DNA of 64,000 nucleotides, from the NCBI RefSeq assembly GCF_001956045.1, contig NZ_MRTH01000008.1, forward strand, positions 124,001-188,000, given 5' to 3'. The position numbers were made by a program, and so were the translations under genes. Below, piece by piece: positions 8,987 through 17,604 of this stretch; the stretch's first letter is position 1, and every line of letters starts with the position of its first letter. Below the pieces are notes generated by a model. That model had not been told where the DNA came from, ran no database searches, and saw only the letters and a list, made by a program, of their open reading frames with translations. This DNA comes from Paenibacillus sp. FSL H7-0331. GTDB taxonomy: Bacteria > Bacillota > Bacilli > Paenibacillales > NBRC-103111.

Positions 8987-9853
8987 ATGCCAACCAAATC
9001 ACCCACACAAACGATGCCTCCACAGCATCAGAATCGCCAGCCCGGACTGGAGAGCGAGATGAATCCGAAGCCGAATTCCGTTGACCGCCAATACAAGGGC
9101 AGCGGTAAGCTGCTCGGGAAGGTAGCGATTATTACCGGAGGAGATAGCGGCATAGGCAAGGCAGCGGCAGTATGTTATGCAGCTGAAGGAGCGGACGTTG
9201 TGATCGTCTATCTGAATGAGCACAGCGATGCCAAGGAAACGATGAGACTGATCGAAAAGGAAGGACGCCGCTGTTTACTGATTGCCGGTGATGTGGGCGA
9301 TGAGGCCTTTTGCCAGGAGGTTGTACGCAAAAGTATAGCTACCTTTGGCAAGCTCGATATTTTGGTTAACAATGCTGCTGAGCAGCATCCACAGGAATCG
9401 ATTGAAAATATTACACAGGAGCAGCTGGAAAAAACGTTCCGTACTAATATTTTCTCGTATTTTTATTTTACGAAGGCGGCTTTACCTCATTTGAAGTCAG
9501 GTGCGGCCATTATTAATACGGCTTCGATCACGGCTTATAAGGGTAATCCGCAGCTGATAGACTACTCTTCCACTAAGGGGGCTATCGTCGCTTTCACCCG
9601 GTCGTTGTCGATGAGCTTGGCGGATAAGGGCATTCGGGTTAACGGTGTAGCACCGGGACCGATCTGGACACCACTGATTCCTTCAACCTTTGATGCCAAA
9701 AAAGTCAGTGAGTTTGGTGGAGATACACCCATGAAAAGACCGGGTCAGCCAGAGGAGCTTGGACCCTCTTACGTCTTTTTGGCATCGGATGATTCCTCTT
9801 ACATGTCAGGACAATTTCTGCATATCAATGGTGGCGAAATCATTAATGGCTAA
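8987..9853 (+). CDS. SDR family oxidoreductase (YhdF/YhxC-like)
   Basis: A classical short-chain dehydrogenase of 288 residues with an N-terminal extension of about 40 residues (Pro/Gln-rich, ending VDRQYKGSGKLLGKVA). This is typical of the YhdF/YhxC/GsiB-associated stress subgroup. Motifs: TGGDSGIGK for NAD(P) binding, NNAAEQHP, and the catalytic Ser...Tyr-x-x-x-Lys in ASITAYKGNPQLIDYSSTK. The C terminus (SYMSGQFLHINGGEIING) is standard. The start is ATG behind AAGGAGAG. Substrate is unknown. It probably forms a stress-type pair with the upstream YdaT-like gene. Confidence 0.88.
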   Translation: MPTKSPTQTMPPQHQNRQPGLESEMNPKPNSVDRQYKGSGKLLGKVAIITGGDSGIGKAAAVCYAAEGADVVIVYLNEHSDAKETMRLIEKEGRRCLLIAGDVGDEAFCQEVVRKSIATFGKLDILVNNAAEQHPQESIENITQEQLEKTFRTNIFSYFYFTKAALPHLKSGAAIINTASITAYKGNPQLIDYSSTKGAIVAFTRSLSMSLADKGIRVNGVAPGPIWTPLIPSTFDAKKVSEFGGDTPMKRPGQPEELGPSYVFLASDDSSYMSGQFLHINGGEIING

Positions 9854-9914
9854 CAGGATTAGCCTGATTAAATATTAGGCTATCAATCTAATGTATGCAG
9901 CGTTAGTCTCATGA

Positions 9915-9946
9915 CTGGATTCCACGATAAGGAATCCGGTTTTTTT
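9915..9946 (+). terminator. Intrinsic terminator after the SDR gene
   Basis: A 9-base stem (CTGGATTCC with GGAATCCGG, one wobble), a 7-base loop and seven Ts. Confidence 0.85.
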
Positions 9947-9960
9947 GTTCCGCTTTTTTA

Positions 9961-10130
9961 AAAGTCCGGTGAATAATGAGCGGAGCGGCCAAATAATCCT
10001 GTAGAAGCGTTAGCGTTCGCCTTTGTTTCCGTACTTTTACCACTAAATCTCTTAAAAAATCAAAAAATACGGAAACAACAGTGATCGGAAGGATATTTGG
10101 CCGCGCAGCGGGACTTATTCACCGGACTTT
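9961..10130. repeat. 170-bp imperfect palindromic element
   Basis: The left end AAAGTCCGGTGAATAA (9961-9976) is the exact complement of the right end (10115-10130). Further in, GCGGCCAAAT pairs with ATTTGGCCGC, and GTTTCCGTA pairs with TACGGAAAC near the centre. The arms are about 75 bases with a spacer of about 20 bases that is A/T rich. It carries no open frame and lies between a terminator and the next gene. It looks like a non-autonomous mobile or REP/MITE-like element. No clear target duplication was seen. Confidence 0.85.
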
Positions 10131-10231
10131 ATCGGTCTTTTAAATAGAATCAAAGAAGCTTATACTGAAAAGGGCAGATTCTGCACAGCAGCTATCTGTA
10201 CAAACAACGATATGTTGGGGAGGCATCATTC

Positions 10232-10708
10232 ATGATTTTCAGTGATTTGGCAACTTGGGAACTTGAAAAGGCACTTTATCCGAAAGCGCTTAACCGTGGA
10301 TTGGAGTATATCCGTTCCACCGATTTTAGCACTATGGCGCCGGGCAAGCATGATATTGAAGGTGATTTAATGTTTGTGATGGTTCAGGAGCCGACAACTC
10401 AAAGCTGGGAGAAGCAGCGTCCGGAATCACACCAAACCTACATCGATATTCAATACCTGATCGAAGGCGAAGAGCTGATCAAGGTGGCACGCCTAACATC
10501 AGAAGCAGTCATTTCCGAAGAAGATTTCGCATCACGAGATATTGCTTTTTATAAAACAACAAGTGTGGAAAGCTCGATCCTGTTGCTCCCGGGGAACTTT
10601 ACCGTTTTTTATCCGAGCGATATCCATCGTCCAGTTTGTAGTGTCAAAGAGGGTCAGAAGATTAAAAAAGTCGTTATCAAGATACATAAATCGTTACTGG
10701 AGCTATAG
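10232..10708 (+). CDS. YhcH/YjgK/YiaL family protein
   Basis: A protein of 158 residues covering the whole DUF386 cupin-like family (relatives YhcH, YiaL, EbgC). Typical motifs are SWEKQRPESHQTYIDIQYLIEGEE and the C-terminal FYPSDIHRPVCSV, which hold the metal-binding His and Glu/Asp residues of the fold. Family members are linked to sialic acid, keto-sugar acid and beta-galactoside metabolism, probably as sugar isomerase or epimerase-like helpers. GGGGAGG sits 9 bases upstream of the ATG. Neighbours give little further clue. A CRE-like sequence inside its 5' end is discussed as rejected. Confidence 0.88.
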   Translation: MIFSDLATWELEKALYPKALNRGLEYIRSTDFSTMAPGKHDIEGDLMFVMVQEPTTQSWEKQRPESHQTYIDIQYLIEGEELIKVARLTSEAVISEEDFASRDIAFYKTTSVESSILLLPGNFTVFYPSDIHRPVCSVKEGQKIKKVVIKIHKSLLEL

Positions 10709-10728
10709 CCGAAGCCTCTTGCTGAACG

Positions 10729-10758
10729 AAGCCTCATTGTGACCCAATGAGGCTTTTT
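10729..10758 (+). terminator. Intrinsic terminator after the yhcH-like gene
   Basis: AAGCCTCATTG pairs with CAATGAGGCTT around a short loop, followed by a T-run. Confidence 0.85.
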
Positions 10759-10841
10759 GTCGTATGAAATGGGACGATTCGGGTATTCTAACAGGACAGA
10801 AAACATAGACAAAAGCACAGTAAGAAAGGATGGGCACCAGC

Positions 10842-11732
10842 ATGCCATTTGTCGATGTGAATGGAACGACTCTCTATTATGAGAGCGTGGGTCAAGGAAT
10901 ACCGATTGTGTGCATACATCCGATTCTTTTAACCGGAGAAATCTTCAGCTATCAGCGTGCCTCTTTATCCGACCGTTATCAAATCATTACCTTCGATATT
11001 CGTGGCCACGGTAAAAGCCGTTTTTCGGAAGAGCCACTTTCCTATACAATGATTGCTGAAGATATAAGGCAGCTTTTGGATTCCCTTGGAATTGGCCAAG
11101 CCTATTTGTGCGGGTACTCGGTAGGGGGTCAAATCGTTTTGCAAGCACTGCTGAACGATCCGGACCGTTATCTGGGGGCAATACTGATAGGCCCAACATC
11201 GGAATTAACGGATCCGATTCAGAGAGGTCTGGTATGGATCGCATATCTGTTATGTGGACTTCATGGGAAACGATTGTTATCGGCCCTTGATGCTGGAGGC
11301 AATGCGACTAATTTTCGTATATTTAAATCGATGTACGATAGCTGTAATTTAGGGAATGTGTTGAATATGGCCCAATATCATGAGCAGGTGCTCAGCTTCA
11401 ACTGTACGGATCGGCTGCATGAGATTCAAGCGCCGATCTTGCTGCTCTACGGGCAGAGAGATACAAGGTTCCACCAGTATGCAAGGGTGATGCAGACCAG
11501 GCTGCCGCACAGCACTCTGCATTTTATTCGCGGTGCTCCGCATCAGATCCCAACGAAGCATGCTGATGATGTGGATGGACTTTTACGTCTGTGGATTGAA
11601 AATCAACAGAACCAGCTAGCGCGTGAGCAGCATAAGGATCAGGAGCTTGAAGAGCAGCAGAGCTTGCAAGCGCAAAATACGCTTTTTGAACAGCAAGATC
11701 CTCTAGAACCAAGTCAGCAGGAACATCAATAA
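10842..11732 (+). CDS. Alpha/beta-fold hydrolase
   Basis: A soluble hydrolase of 296 residues. The nucleophile elbow is GYSVGG, the oxyanion region HPILLTGEIF, the acid lies in YGQRDTRF and the catalytic His in GAPHQIP, completing the Ser-Asp-His triad. The N terminus MPFVDVNGTTLYYE is typical of small-molecule esterase/lactonase relatives such as 3-oxoadipate enol-lactonase. The C-terminal 35 residues are an unusual Gln/Glu-rich tail. The frame also opens at 10830, but the purine-rich AAGGA overlaps that codon, so ATG 10842 fits better. Substrate is unknown. Confidence 0.82.
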   Translation: MPFVDVNGTTLYYESVGQGIPIVCIHPILLTGEIFSYQRASLSDRYQIITFDIRGHGKSRFSEEPLSYTMIAEDIRQLLDSLGIGQAYLCGYSVGGQIVLQALLNDPDRYLGAILIGPTSELTDPIQRGLVWIAYLLCGLHGKRLLSALDAGGNATNFRIFKSMYDSCNLGNVLNMAQYHEQVLSFNCTDRLHEIQAPILLLYGQRDTRFHQYARVMQTRLPHSTLHFIRGAPHQIPTKHADDVDGLLRLWIENQQNQLAREQHKDQELEEQQSLQAQNTLFEQQDPLEPSQQEHQ

Positions 11733-11840
11733 ATAAGGAATCCCTTCGGATAAATAGTGCCATTAATGGTATGATGGGTGCATACTTAACTCTCATTGAG
11801 GTTCATCCAATTATTATTTATCAGGAGGGATTATCTATCT

Positions 11841-12809
11841 ATGCAAACAATTCGTTGGGGAATTATCGGCTGCGGAGACGTAACTGAAGTCAAAAGTGGT
11901 CCAGGCTTTCAAAAGGCTGAACATTCTGAGCTGGTTGCTGTCATGCGAAGAGACGCCGCATTGGCGGAAGATTATGCCCGCAGGCACAACGTGCCGAAGT
12001 GGTACAGTGATGCCGAGCAGCTCATCGAGGATCCGCAGGTAGACGCAGTTTATATCGCCACACCGCCAGCCTTTCATAAAGAATATGCGATCAAAGCCAT
12101 GAAAGCGGGAAAGCCAGTTTATGTGGAAAAGCCGATGGCGATGAATGTAGCGGAATGCGAGGAAATGCTGGAGGCAAGCCGCCAAGCGGATGTGCCCCTG
12201 TTTGTTGCCTATTACAGGAGACAATTACCCAGATTTCTGAAAGTGAAGGAGCTTCTTGAGAGCGGAATCATTGGTGAGGTTCGCTTGGTAACTACGATAC
12301 ATTTGGGGCAGTTTAAAAAAAGCTCCTGGAGGGTCCAGCCGGAAATATCCGGGGGTGGGCTGTTTGTGGATGTAGCCAGCCATACGCTTGATCTACTTGA
12401 TTATTTGTTAGGGCCTATTGCGAGTATACAAGGCTTCGCAGGCAATCAAGGGCACCATTACGAGGCTGAGGATATTGTAACGGGGACGTATCGATTTGAG
12501 TCCGGCGTATATGGAACCGGAAATTGGTGTTTTACCTCTTATGAGGATATGGACAAGAACGAGATTGTGGGCACCAAAGGGAAAATTACATTTTCTACCT
12601 TTCAGAACAATCCGATCGTTGTATCTACCTTAGAAGGCGAGGAGCAGTACATGATCGAGCATCCTCACCATATCCAGCAGCCCTTGATTCAAACGGTTGT
12701 CGATGCTTTACGGGGCCAAGGGATATGCTCCAGCACAGGGAGCAGCGCGATTAGAACAAGCAAGGTTATGGACGATATTCTTAAAGCTTACTATTTAAAG
12801 GAACGTTAA
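11841..12809 (+). CDS. Gfo/Idh/MocA family oxidoreductase
   Basis: An NAD(P)-dependent sugar or cyclitol dehydrogenase-like protein of 322 residues. The Rossmann fold starts at once (WGIIGCGDVTE), followed by IATPPAFHKEYAIKAM and the EKPMAMN motif whose Lys is catalytic in the family. The C-terminal half (VDVASHTLDLLDYLLG) is the usual substrate-binding sheet. The start is ATG 11841 behind AGGAGGG; the longer frame from 11796 has no ribosome binding site. Substrate cannot be told from sequence. Confidence 0.88.
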   Translation: MQTIRWGIIGCGDVTEVKSGPGFQKAEHSELVAVMRRDAALAEDYARRHNVPKWYSDAEQLIEDPQVDAVYIATPPAFHKEYAIKAMKAGKPVYVEKPMAMNVAECEEMLEASRQADVPLFVAYYRRQLPRFLKVKELLESGIIGEVRLVTTIHLGQFKKSSWRVQPEISGGGLFVDVASHTLDLLDYLLGPIASIQGFAGNQGHHYEAEDIVTGTYRFESGVYGTGNWCFTSYEDMDKNEIVGTKGKITFSTFQNNPIVVSTLEGEEQYMIEHPHHIQQPLIQTVVDALRGQGICSSTGSSAIRTSKVMDDILKAYYLKER

Positions 12810-12890
12810 AGATTCGGTAAATATGTGCTGCTGTGAAGCCAGACTCAACAGGCTTTTTGTTGGAGCTTGAGTATACATAGTGATGATAAA

Positions 12891-12926
12891 CAAAAGGGAC
12901 TTCGGTATGTACCGAGGCCCCTTTTG
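12891..12926. terminator. Bidirectional intrinsic terminator
   Basis: A long near-perfect stem (CAAAAGGGACTTCGGTA with TACCGAGGCCCCTTTTG) with a 2-4-base loop separates the convergent Gfo-type gene and the minus-strand binding-protein gene. The paired A and T tracts are inside the stem base. Confidence 0.8.
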
Positions 12927-12956
12927 TACGTGTATGGTGCTTTTTGAAAGTATAAA

Positions 12957-14339
12957 TTACTTTACAGTTTTATTGTAAGTACCGAGCTTACCGGTAATTT
13001 CCTTGGCTGCACCGTCAAGTGCCTCCTTCGGTTGTTTCTTGCCATTAAGAACCTCTTCAATCGCACCTTCTGTAAGCTGGCGAGCTTCCGGGAATACGCC
13101 CATGACAGCGCCTTGTGTTGCCGTGTTGGCTTTGGTAGCGTGAAGCTGGTCAACGGCTGTTTTCAGCTGTGGATATTTCACCAGATTGTCTTTTACGACT
13201 TGTTCGTCATAAGCTTTTTTGGTAATTGGGAAGTAGCCAGTGTTCACGTGCCAGTAAGCTTGCTGCTTAGGCTCAGCCAGGAATTTGATAAACTGCCAAG
13301 CGCCGTTTTGCTCGGCTTCACTGCGGTTGTTCAAAATATAGACGCTAGCGCCTCCGACAATAACTCCGCCTTCCTTGGCGTCGGATGGTTTAGGCAGATT
13401 GCCTGTTCCCACTGCGAATTTGCCCTGTGCTCCGTCTACAATACCGCGCAGAGAGCCAGTGGAGTCCAGTGTCATAGCAACTTGTCCGGCAATAAAGGCT
13501 TTTTTGGTATCATCGGTTTTACGACCCAGATTCAGGGATGATTTATCATCCACCATTTGCTTCCACCAGGCAAGTGTCTTAACGCCTGCATCACTGTTCA
13601 ACATCGATTCGGTTGCCAGTCCTTTGCGGCCATTGCTGTTATTCAGCAGCTCAGCACCTTGGTTGGCAAAAAATTGCTCCATAAACCAACCATAAATAGC
13701 GAAGGAATTGCCGTACTTGCCGTCTTTGGTTAATGCTTTGGACGCTGCCGCTACTTCTTCGTACGTAGCTGGCGGTTTTTCTGGATCAAGACCCGCTGCT
13801 TTGAACATATCCTTGTTGTAGTAGAGGATCGGGTTCGATGTGTTAAAAGGCATGGAATTCAGCTTGCCGTCAATCCGATAATAATTGAGAATGTTTTCTT
13901 CAAGCTGGGACAAGTCATATTTGTCGGCATCAATAAATTTTTGCATAGGGGTAATCGCCTTGGAATCAATCATAAAACGACTGCCGATTTCGAATACCTG
14001 AATCAGAGCAGGACCGCTTTTGGAATCCATTGACGTTTTCATTTTGTTCAGACTTTCATCGTAAGTACCTTGGAAAACCGCTTCTACGACAACATCTTTT
14101 TGCGATGCATTGAAGTCAGCAACAAGTTTATCTATCGCTTTGCCAAGCTCTCCGCTCATGGAATGCCACCATACAACCTTAACCGGTTCCTTGCTTGCAG
14201 CAGGCTTAGGGGCCATTTCTTTATTGTCTGTTCCCTTTGCGGCTGACGGTTGTGTTGGGGTACCGCCGCATGCTGCCATGAAGAGCATCACGATGGCCAT
14301 ACAAAGCGTCACTAAACCTTTTCTACTCCAGCTTATCAT
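12957..14339 (-). CDS. ABC importer substrate-binding lipoprotein (UgpB-like)
   Basis: An extracellular binding protein of 460 residues. The signal peptide ends in a lipobox LFMAAC with Cys24 as the lipid attachment site, followed by a Pro/Ala/Lys linker. The mature part (VKVVWWHSMSGELGKAIDKLV, LIQVFEIGSRFM, NPILYYNKDMFKAAG) matches the glycerol-3-phosphate/glycerophosphodiester branch of family 1 solute-binding proteins. It is the last gene of the minus-strand operon after two permeases, separated from them by a 78-base gap with a stem-loop. No ATPase gene is present, so a shared ATPase elsewhere is likely. AAGGGAG precedes the ATG. Confidence 0.88.
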   Translation of the reverse strand: MISWSRKGLVTLCMAIVMLFMAACGGTPTQPSAAKGTDNKEMAPKPAASKEPVKVVWWHSMSGELGKAIDKLVADFNASQKDVVVEAVFQGTYDESLNKMKTSMDSKSGPALIQVFEIGSRFMIDSKAITPMQKFIDADKYDLSQLEENILNYYRIDGKLNSMPFNTSNPILYYNKDMFKAAGLDPEKPPATYEEVAAASKALTKDGKYGNSFAIYGWFMEQFFANQGAELLNNSNGRKGLATESMLNSDAGVKTLAWWKQMVDDKSSLNLGRKTDDTKKAFIAGQVAMTLDSTGSLRGIVDGAQGKFAVGTGNLPKPSDAKEGGVIVGGASVYILNNRSEAEQNGAWQFIKFLAEPKQQAYWHVNTGYFPITKKAYDEQVVKDNLVKYPQLKTAVDQLHATKANTATQGAVMGVFPEARQLTEGAIEEVLNGKKQPKEALDGAAKEITGKLGTYNKTVK

Positions 14340-14374
14340 TGTCGTCTTCGCTCCCTTAAAAAATGTTTTATTTA

Positions 14375-14400
14375 TATAGAGCGTCTTGGGGACGCGCTAT
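14375..14400 (-). other. Intercistronic stem-loop before the binding-protein gene
   Basis: GCGTC pairs with GACGC around TTGGG, with partial flanking extension. It has no T-tract, so it is more likely an RNA processing or stability element than a terminator. It sits between the second permease gene and the SBP gene of the minus-strand operon. Confidence 0.5.
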
Positions 14401-14417
14401 TTCCACCAAATGTAAGG

Positions 14418-15239
14418 CTAACCCTTCACAGCCCCGGCTGTAATACCGCGAACCAGCTGCTTGATCCCGAGCACGAGCAGCAGCAGCGATGGCAGCATCA
14501 CCAACGTAACGCCAGCTAATACGAGATTCCACGAAGTCATTTCTTCGAACTGCAGCATACTGATTCCAATCTGTACGGTACGCATTTGCTCGCCGTTTGT
14601 GATCAGCAGCGGCCACAGGTACATGTTCCAATGTGTCAGGAACGAGTAAACACCAAGTGTCGCCAATGCCGGACGAGCCAAGGGCAGGACCATTTGGAAA
14701 AAGCTTCGTATATGACCGCAGCCATCGATCTTTGCTGCTTCGAACAGCTCGGCAGGAAGCTGCAAGAAAAATTGGCGCAGTAAAAACGTACCGAACGCCG
14801 TAGCCAGAAAAGGTACAATCAGCCCTTCGTAGCTGTCAAGCCATCCCCAGCTTTTTACAGTTAAATAATTGGGAATCATCGTGACCTCCCATGGAATCAT
14901 CATCGTGGAAAGGAACAGCGCGAACAGAATGCCTTTGCCTGTGAATCTTAAAAAAGAGAAGGCATAGGCGGCCATGCTGGCGGTCAGCAGCTGTCCGATC
15001 ATAATGGCGGTAGATATCAGCAAGCTGTTCATAATAAATGTGAAGATCGGGACCAGGTGCGTAACAGTAATGAAATTATCCCAATACAATCCACCAGGCA
15101 GCAGCTTGGGCGGGTAAGACGATGATTCCGCAGGAGTCATCAGAGCTGCAGAGAACGTAAACAGCAGAGGATACAGTACCAAAGCTGCGGCGATACCTAA
15201 TAGAAGGTATACGACGGTATTTTGAAGGCGGGTGGTCAT
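14418..15239 (-). CDS. ABC sugar importer permease (UgpE/MalG-like)
   Basis: A membrane protein of 273 residues with six predicted transmembrane segments. The EAA loop reads EAAKIDGCGHIRSFFQMVLP, which docks onto the ATPase. The ending LVRGITAGAVKG is the signature C terminus of CUT1 MalG-type permeases. Its ATG overlaps the stop of the upstream permease by four bases (ATGA), showing translational coupling. Confidence 0.92.
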   Translation of the reverse strand: MTTRLQNTVVYLLLGIAAALVLYPLLFTFSAALMTPAESSSYPPKLLPGGLYWDNFITVTHLVPIFTFIMNSLLISTAIMIGQLLTASMAAYAFSFLRFTGKGILFALFLSTMMIPWEVTMIPNYLTVKSWGWLDSYEGLIVPFLATAFGTFLLRQFFLQLPAELFEAAKIDGCGHIRSFFQMVLPLARPALATLGVYSFLTHWNMYLWPLLITNGEQMRTVQIGISMLQFEEMTSWNLVLAGVTLVMLPSLLLLVLGIKQLVRGITAGAVKG

Positions 15240-16195
15240 TGATAATGCACCTTCTTTTCAAAAAAGGTAAACTGCAGCACGGTCAAAATAAGAATGATGG
15301 CGAACAGAACCAGTGCCTGTGCGCTGCCGATACCGAACCGGAAATTAACAAACGCATCCTGATAAATGTTATAAACGACTACATCGGTCGTGTACATCGG
15401 ACCACCCTTGGTCAAAATGTGCATTTGTCCAAACGATTGGAAGGCTCCAATAACCGATACGATTGCCACGAAAAATAGCGTTGGCGATACGAGCGGCAGC
15501 GTTAGCTGTACGAAGGTTCGGATCGGTCCCGAGCCGTCGATTTTGGCGCTGTCATATATTTCCTCAGGCACACCCTGCAGCCCGCTCAGCAGTACGATGT
15601 AATTAAAGCCAAGCGTCATCCAGATAGTCATCATAGAGACAGAGATCAACGCCCAGGCAGGATCGGTAAGCCAACCAACAGGTGAAATACCCGCGAGGCT
15701 CAAAAAATAATTAAGTGTACCGACGCTTGGATGGAACAGCATCATCCAGATCACAGAGCCGGTTCCGACAGAGATGGCGATAGGTAAAGAGAAAATGAAC
15801 TGGAATACGCGCATGCCGCGCAGTCTGGATTGCGTCAGTGCTGCCAGCAGCAGCGCCAACAAGATACAGGTAGGGACGGTCAGCAGGGTGAAGGACAACG
15901 TTACCTTCAAGCTTTGGTAAAAGCGCTCGGACAGGAACAACTCCTGGAAGTTCTCCATGCCAACAAATTCGGCAATGCGTCCCCGAGGGTCGGTCAGATG
16001 CATACTCAGATAGATGGATTGCAGCAGCGGATAAAATAGGAATATGCCAAACAGCAGCAGAGAGGGGGCCAAAAATAAATAGGCAAGCAGATTTTCCTGC
16101 AGACGCAGCTTGCGAAGGCTATGAGTACGGCTTACGGCAGCTGTCTTGGGTCTGCTAGTGGAAACGCTCCTGAGTTGTTTTTCCATAAGGCTCAT
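15236..16195 (-). CDS. ABC sugar importer permease (UgpA/MalF-like)
   Basis: A protein of 319 residues with six transmembrane segments after a basic N-terminal tail of about 35 residues. The EAA loop is YDSAKIDGSGPIRTFVQLTLP. The segment LTKGGPMYTTDVVVYNIYQ is characteristic of the MalF-type partner. It is the first gene of the minus-strand importer operon (permease, permease, binding protein). AGGAG lies 10 bases before the ATG. Confidence 0.92.
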   Translation of the reverse strand: MSLMEKQLRSVSTSRPKTAAVSRTHSLRKLRLQENLLAYLFLAPSLLLFGIFLFYPLLQSIYLSMHLTDPRGRIAEFVGMENFQELFLSERFYQSLKVTLSFTLLTVPTCILLALLLAALTQSRLRGMRVFQFIFSLPIAISVGTGSVIWMMLFHPSVGTLNYFLSLAGISPVGWLTDPAWALISVSMMTIWMTLGFNYIVLLSGLQGVPEEIYDSAKIDGSGPIRTFVQLTLPLVSPTLFFVAIVSVIGAFQSFGQMHILTKGGPMYTTDVVVYNIYQDAFVNFRFGIGSAQALVLFAIILILTVLQFTFFEKKVHYQ

Positions 16196-16520
16196 GCTTC
16201 AATCACTCCTGTCGATAACGGCTTGGTTAAGCGGTTAGCTTTTGATGAGGAAGCTGAGTTCTTCCTTGGCATCTTTGTCAGTATAAAGTGCATTTGTTAA
16301 CCAGGGGTCAACTACATATAAAGGTTTTATGTAGATAAGGGTCAATCTCTACCAACAACCGATCCTGAATATTGCCAAGGGGTCAATGGTGAAAGCTGCA
16401 AGCCGTGTATGTTGTTAAGCAGGATAAGGCGATATGTAATAATTCCCATATAATGATGACCTCACGAATCTAGCAAAAAAGTACGCGAGCCAGTAGGTGC
16501 CACAAATAACGCAATACAAA
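16196..16520 (-). other. Gene-free leader/promoter region with three TTGACC boxes
   Basis: No gene is seen here. On the minus strand, TTGACC occurs three times (about 16307-16312, 16340-16345 and 16381-16386; spacing 33 and 41 bases). The most downstream box has TATACT about 20 bases after it, which is a weak promoter. The repeated box could also be a regulator half-site controlling the importer operon. Confidence 0.35.
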
Positions 16521-16548
16521 GACCTCTTCTGCTGCGGCAGAAAAGGTC
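16517..16548 (-). terminator. Probable terminator after the sigma/anti-sigma operon
   Basis: On the minus strand, GACCTTTTCTGC pairs with GCAGAAGAGGTC (one wobble) around a CGCA loop, followed by TTTG. The T-tract is short. Confidence 0.55.
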
Positions 16549-16579
16549 GTCTATCAACAATGGCTCCCAATAAGGCCGA

Positions 16580-17602
16580 CTATGAATTGGATACCACATC
16601 CACAACGATGCTGTTAAGCAAGCGGTTGTTGACGTAGGCCATGAGCCTCCACCGTCCAGGTTCAGGCAACGACATGGATGACACCGCCGTGCGATCAGCT
16701 CCATTCAGGCCTCCGCCTAACTGACTTGTCGAGAACACTTGTATGAGTTCAGTTGAACCTTGTTTGACGGCCATTACCTTGAATTCGCCCTCAAGCTCTT
16801 GCTCCGATCCCCACAAATGCCACATGTATTTGTTGCCCTTGCCTGCAAGGAAAGGTTGCTGGTCTAGTGTTACACCCTTTTCATTTAGATAAGGACCTAC
16901 AATAAAACCAGCTTTTCCTTTCTCACCAACCAAAATATAGGAACCGTTCTTGCCATCCCTGCTTATATAAGTCAGTTCAAAAGTAGGGCTTACCATCCAG
17001 GATGGTTCCGCTACAGACAGGACAGCGTCCCCGTATAATTGATTGTTTACAAGCACCTCATATCGCCACATGCCACCAAGAGGAAGTGCAAACGTCGCTG
17101 TAAAACGCTCCAAACCCGGATACCCCGAGCTTGGCTCTGTAATTGTTTGTGGAGGGAGTGCGATTACGCGCATACCGGTTTCTTGATGATAAGCGGAGAT
17201 CGCTATTTGGTTACCTGCAAACGTAGCAAAAGGCGCTGTAAAATGAATCATATACCCGAATGGTCTGCCCGCAGTAAGGTTAGGGTCAGGGAAAATAGTG
17301 AACAGTGTCTGATCATGAAGTCGATATTCCATTCGAACGTTCCAAGGGTTTGTCACTCCTGTTGACGTTGGATTCTGACCTTGCTCTGTAACGTTCTTCG
17401 GCAGGAGGGCGAATACCATGATTGCACTGACAACTACAAGGATAGCCAGCGCCGGAATCAAAAGGAACGACCTTTGTTCTTTTGATTCCGGCCGCTGCTT
17501 CGTCTTGTTCATGATGTCCTGCTTCATTTGCTCCGTAAAGCGAGGCTTCATGAACGGGGATGAGTTGAACGCTTCGCTCCATTGTGGCGGTTGCTCTTTC
17601 AT
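16580..17602 (-). CDS. Membrane-anchored anti-sigma-like protein with DUF4871
   Basis: A protein of 340 residues with one transmembrane segment (about residues 44-66, SFLLIPALAILVVVSAIMVF). The N-terminal part of about 43 residues is cytoplasmic and holds FMKPRFTEQMKQDIMNKTKQ. An extracellular domain of about 270 residues resembles B. subtilis YhfM-type DUF4871. It starts two bases after the ECF sigma factor stop, which is the usual arrangement for a sigma factor and its membrane regulator. The start is taken as ATG 17600-17602 because AAGGAGG lies 9 bases upstream; GTG 17608 is too close to it. The anti-sigma role is inferred from gene order, not from a recognised anti-sigma fold. Confidence 0.72.
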   Translation of the reverse strand: MKEQPPQWSEAFNSSPFMKPRFTEQMKQDIMNKTKQRPESKEQRSFLLIPALAILVVVSAIMVFALLPKNVTEQGQNPTSTGVTNPWNVRMEYRLHDQTLFTIFPDPNLTAGRPFGYMIHFTAPFATFAGNQIAISAYHQETGMRVIALPPQTITEPSSGYPGLERFTATFALPLGGMWRYEVLVNNQLYGDAVLSVAEPSWMVSPTFELTYISRDGKNGSYILVGEKGKAGFIVGPYLNEKGVTLDQQPFLAGKGNKYMWHLWGSEQELEGEFKVMAVKQGSTELIQVFSTSQLGGGLNGADRTAVSSMSLPEPGRWRLMAYVNNRLLNSIVVDVVSNS

Positions 17603-17604
17603 AG

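Noticed and set aside
10281..10294. CRE-like catabolite repression site in the yhcH-like gene
   Set aside because: The match lacks the conserved first T and last CA order of the consensus and lies inside the coding sequence; chance occurrence is likely.
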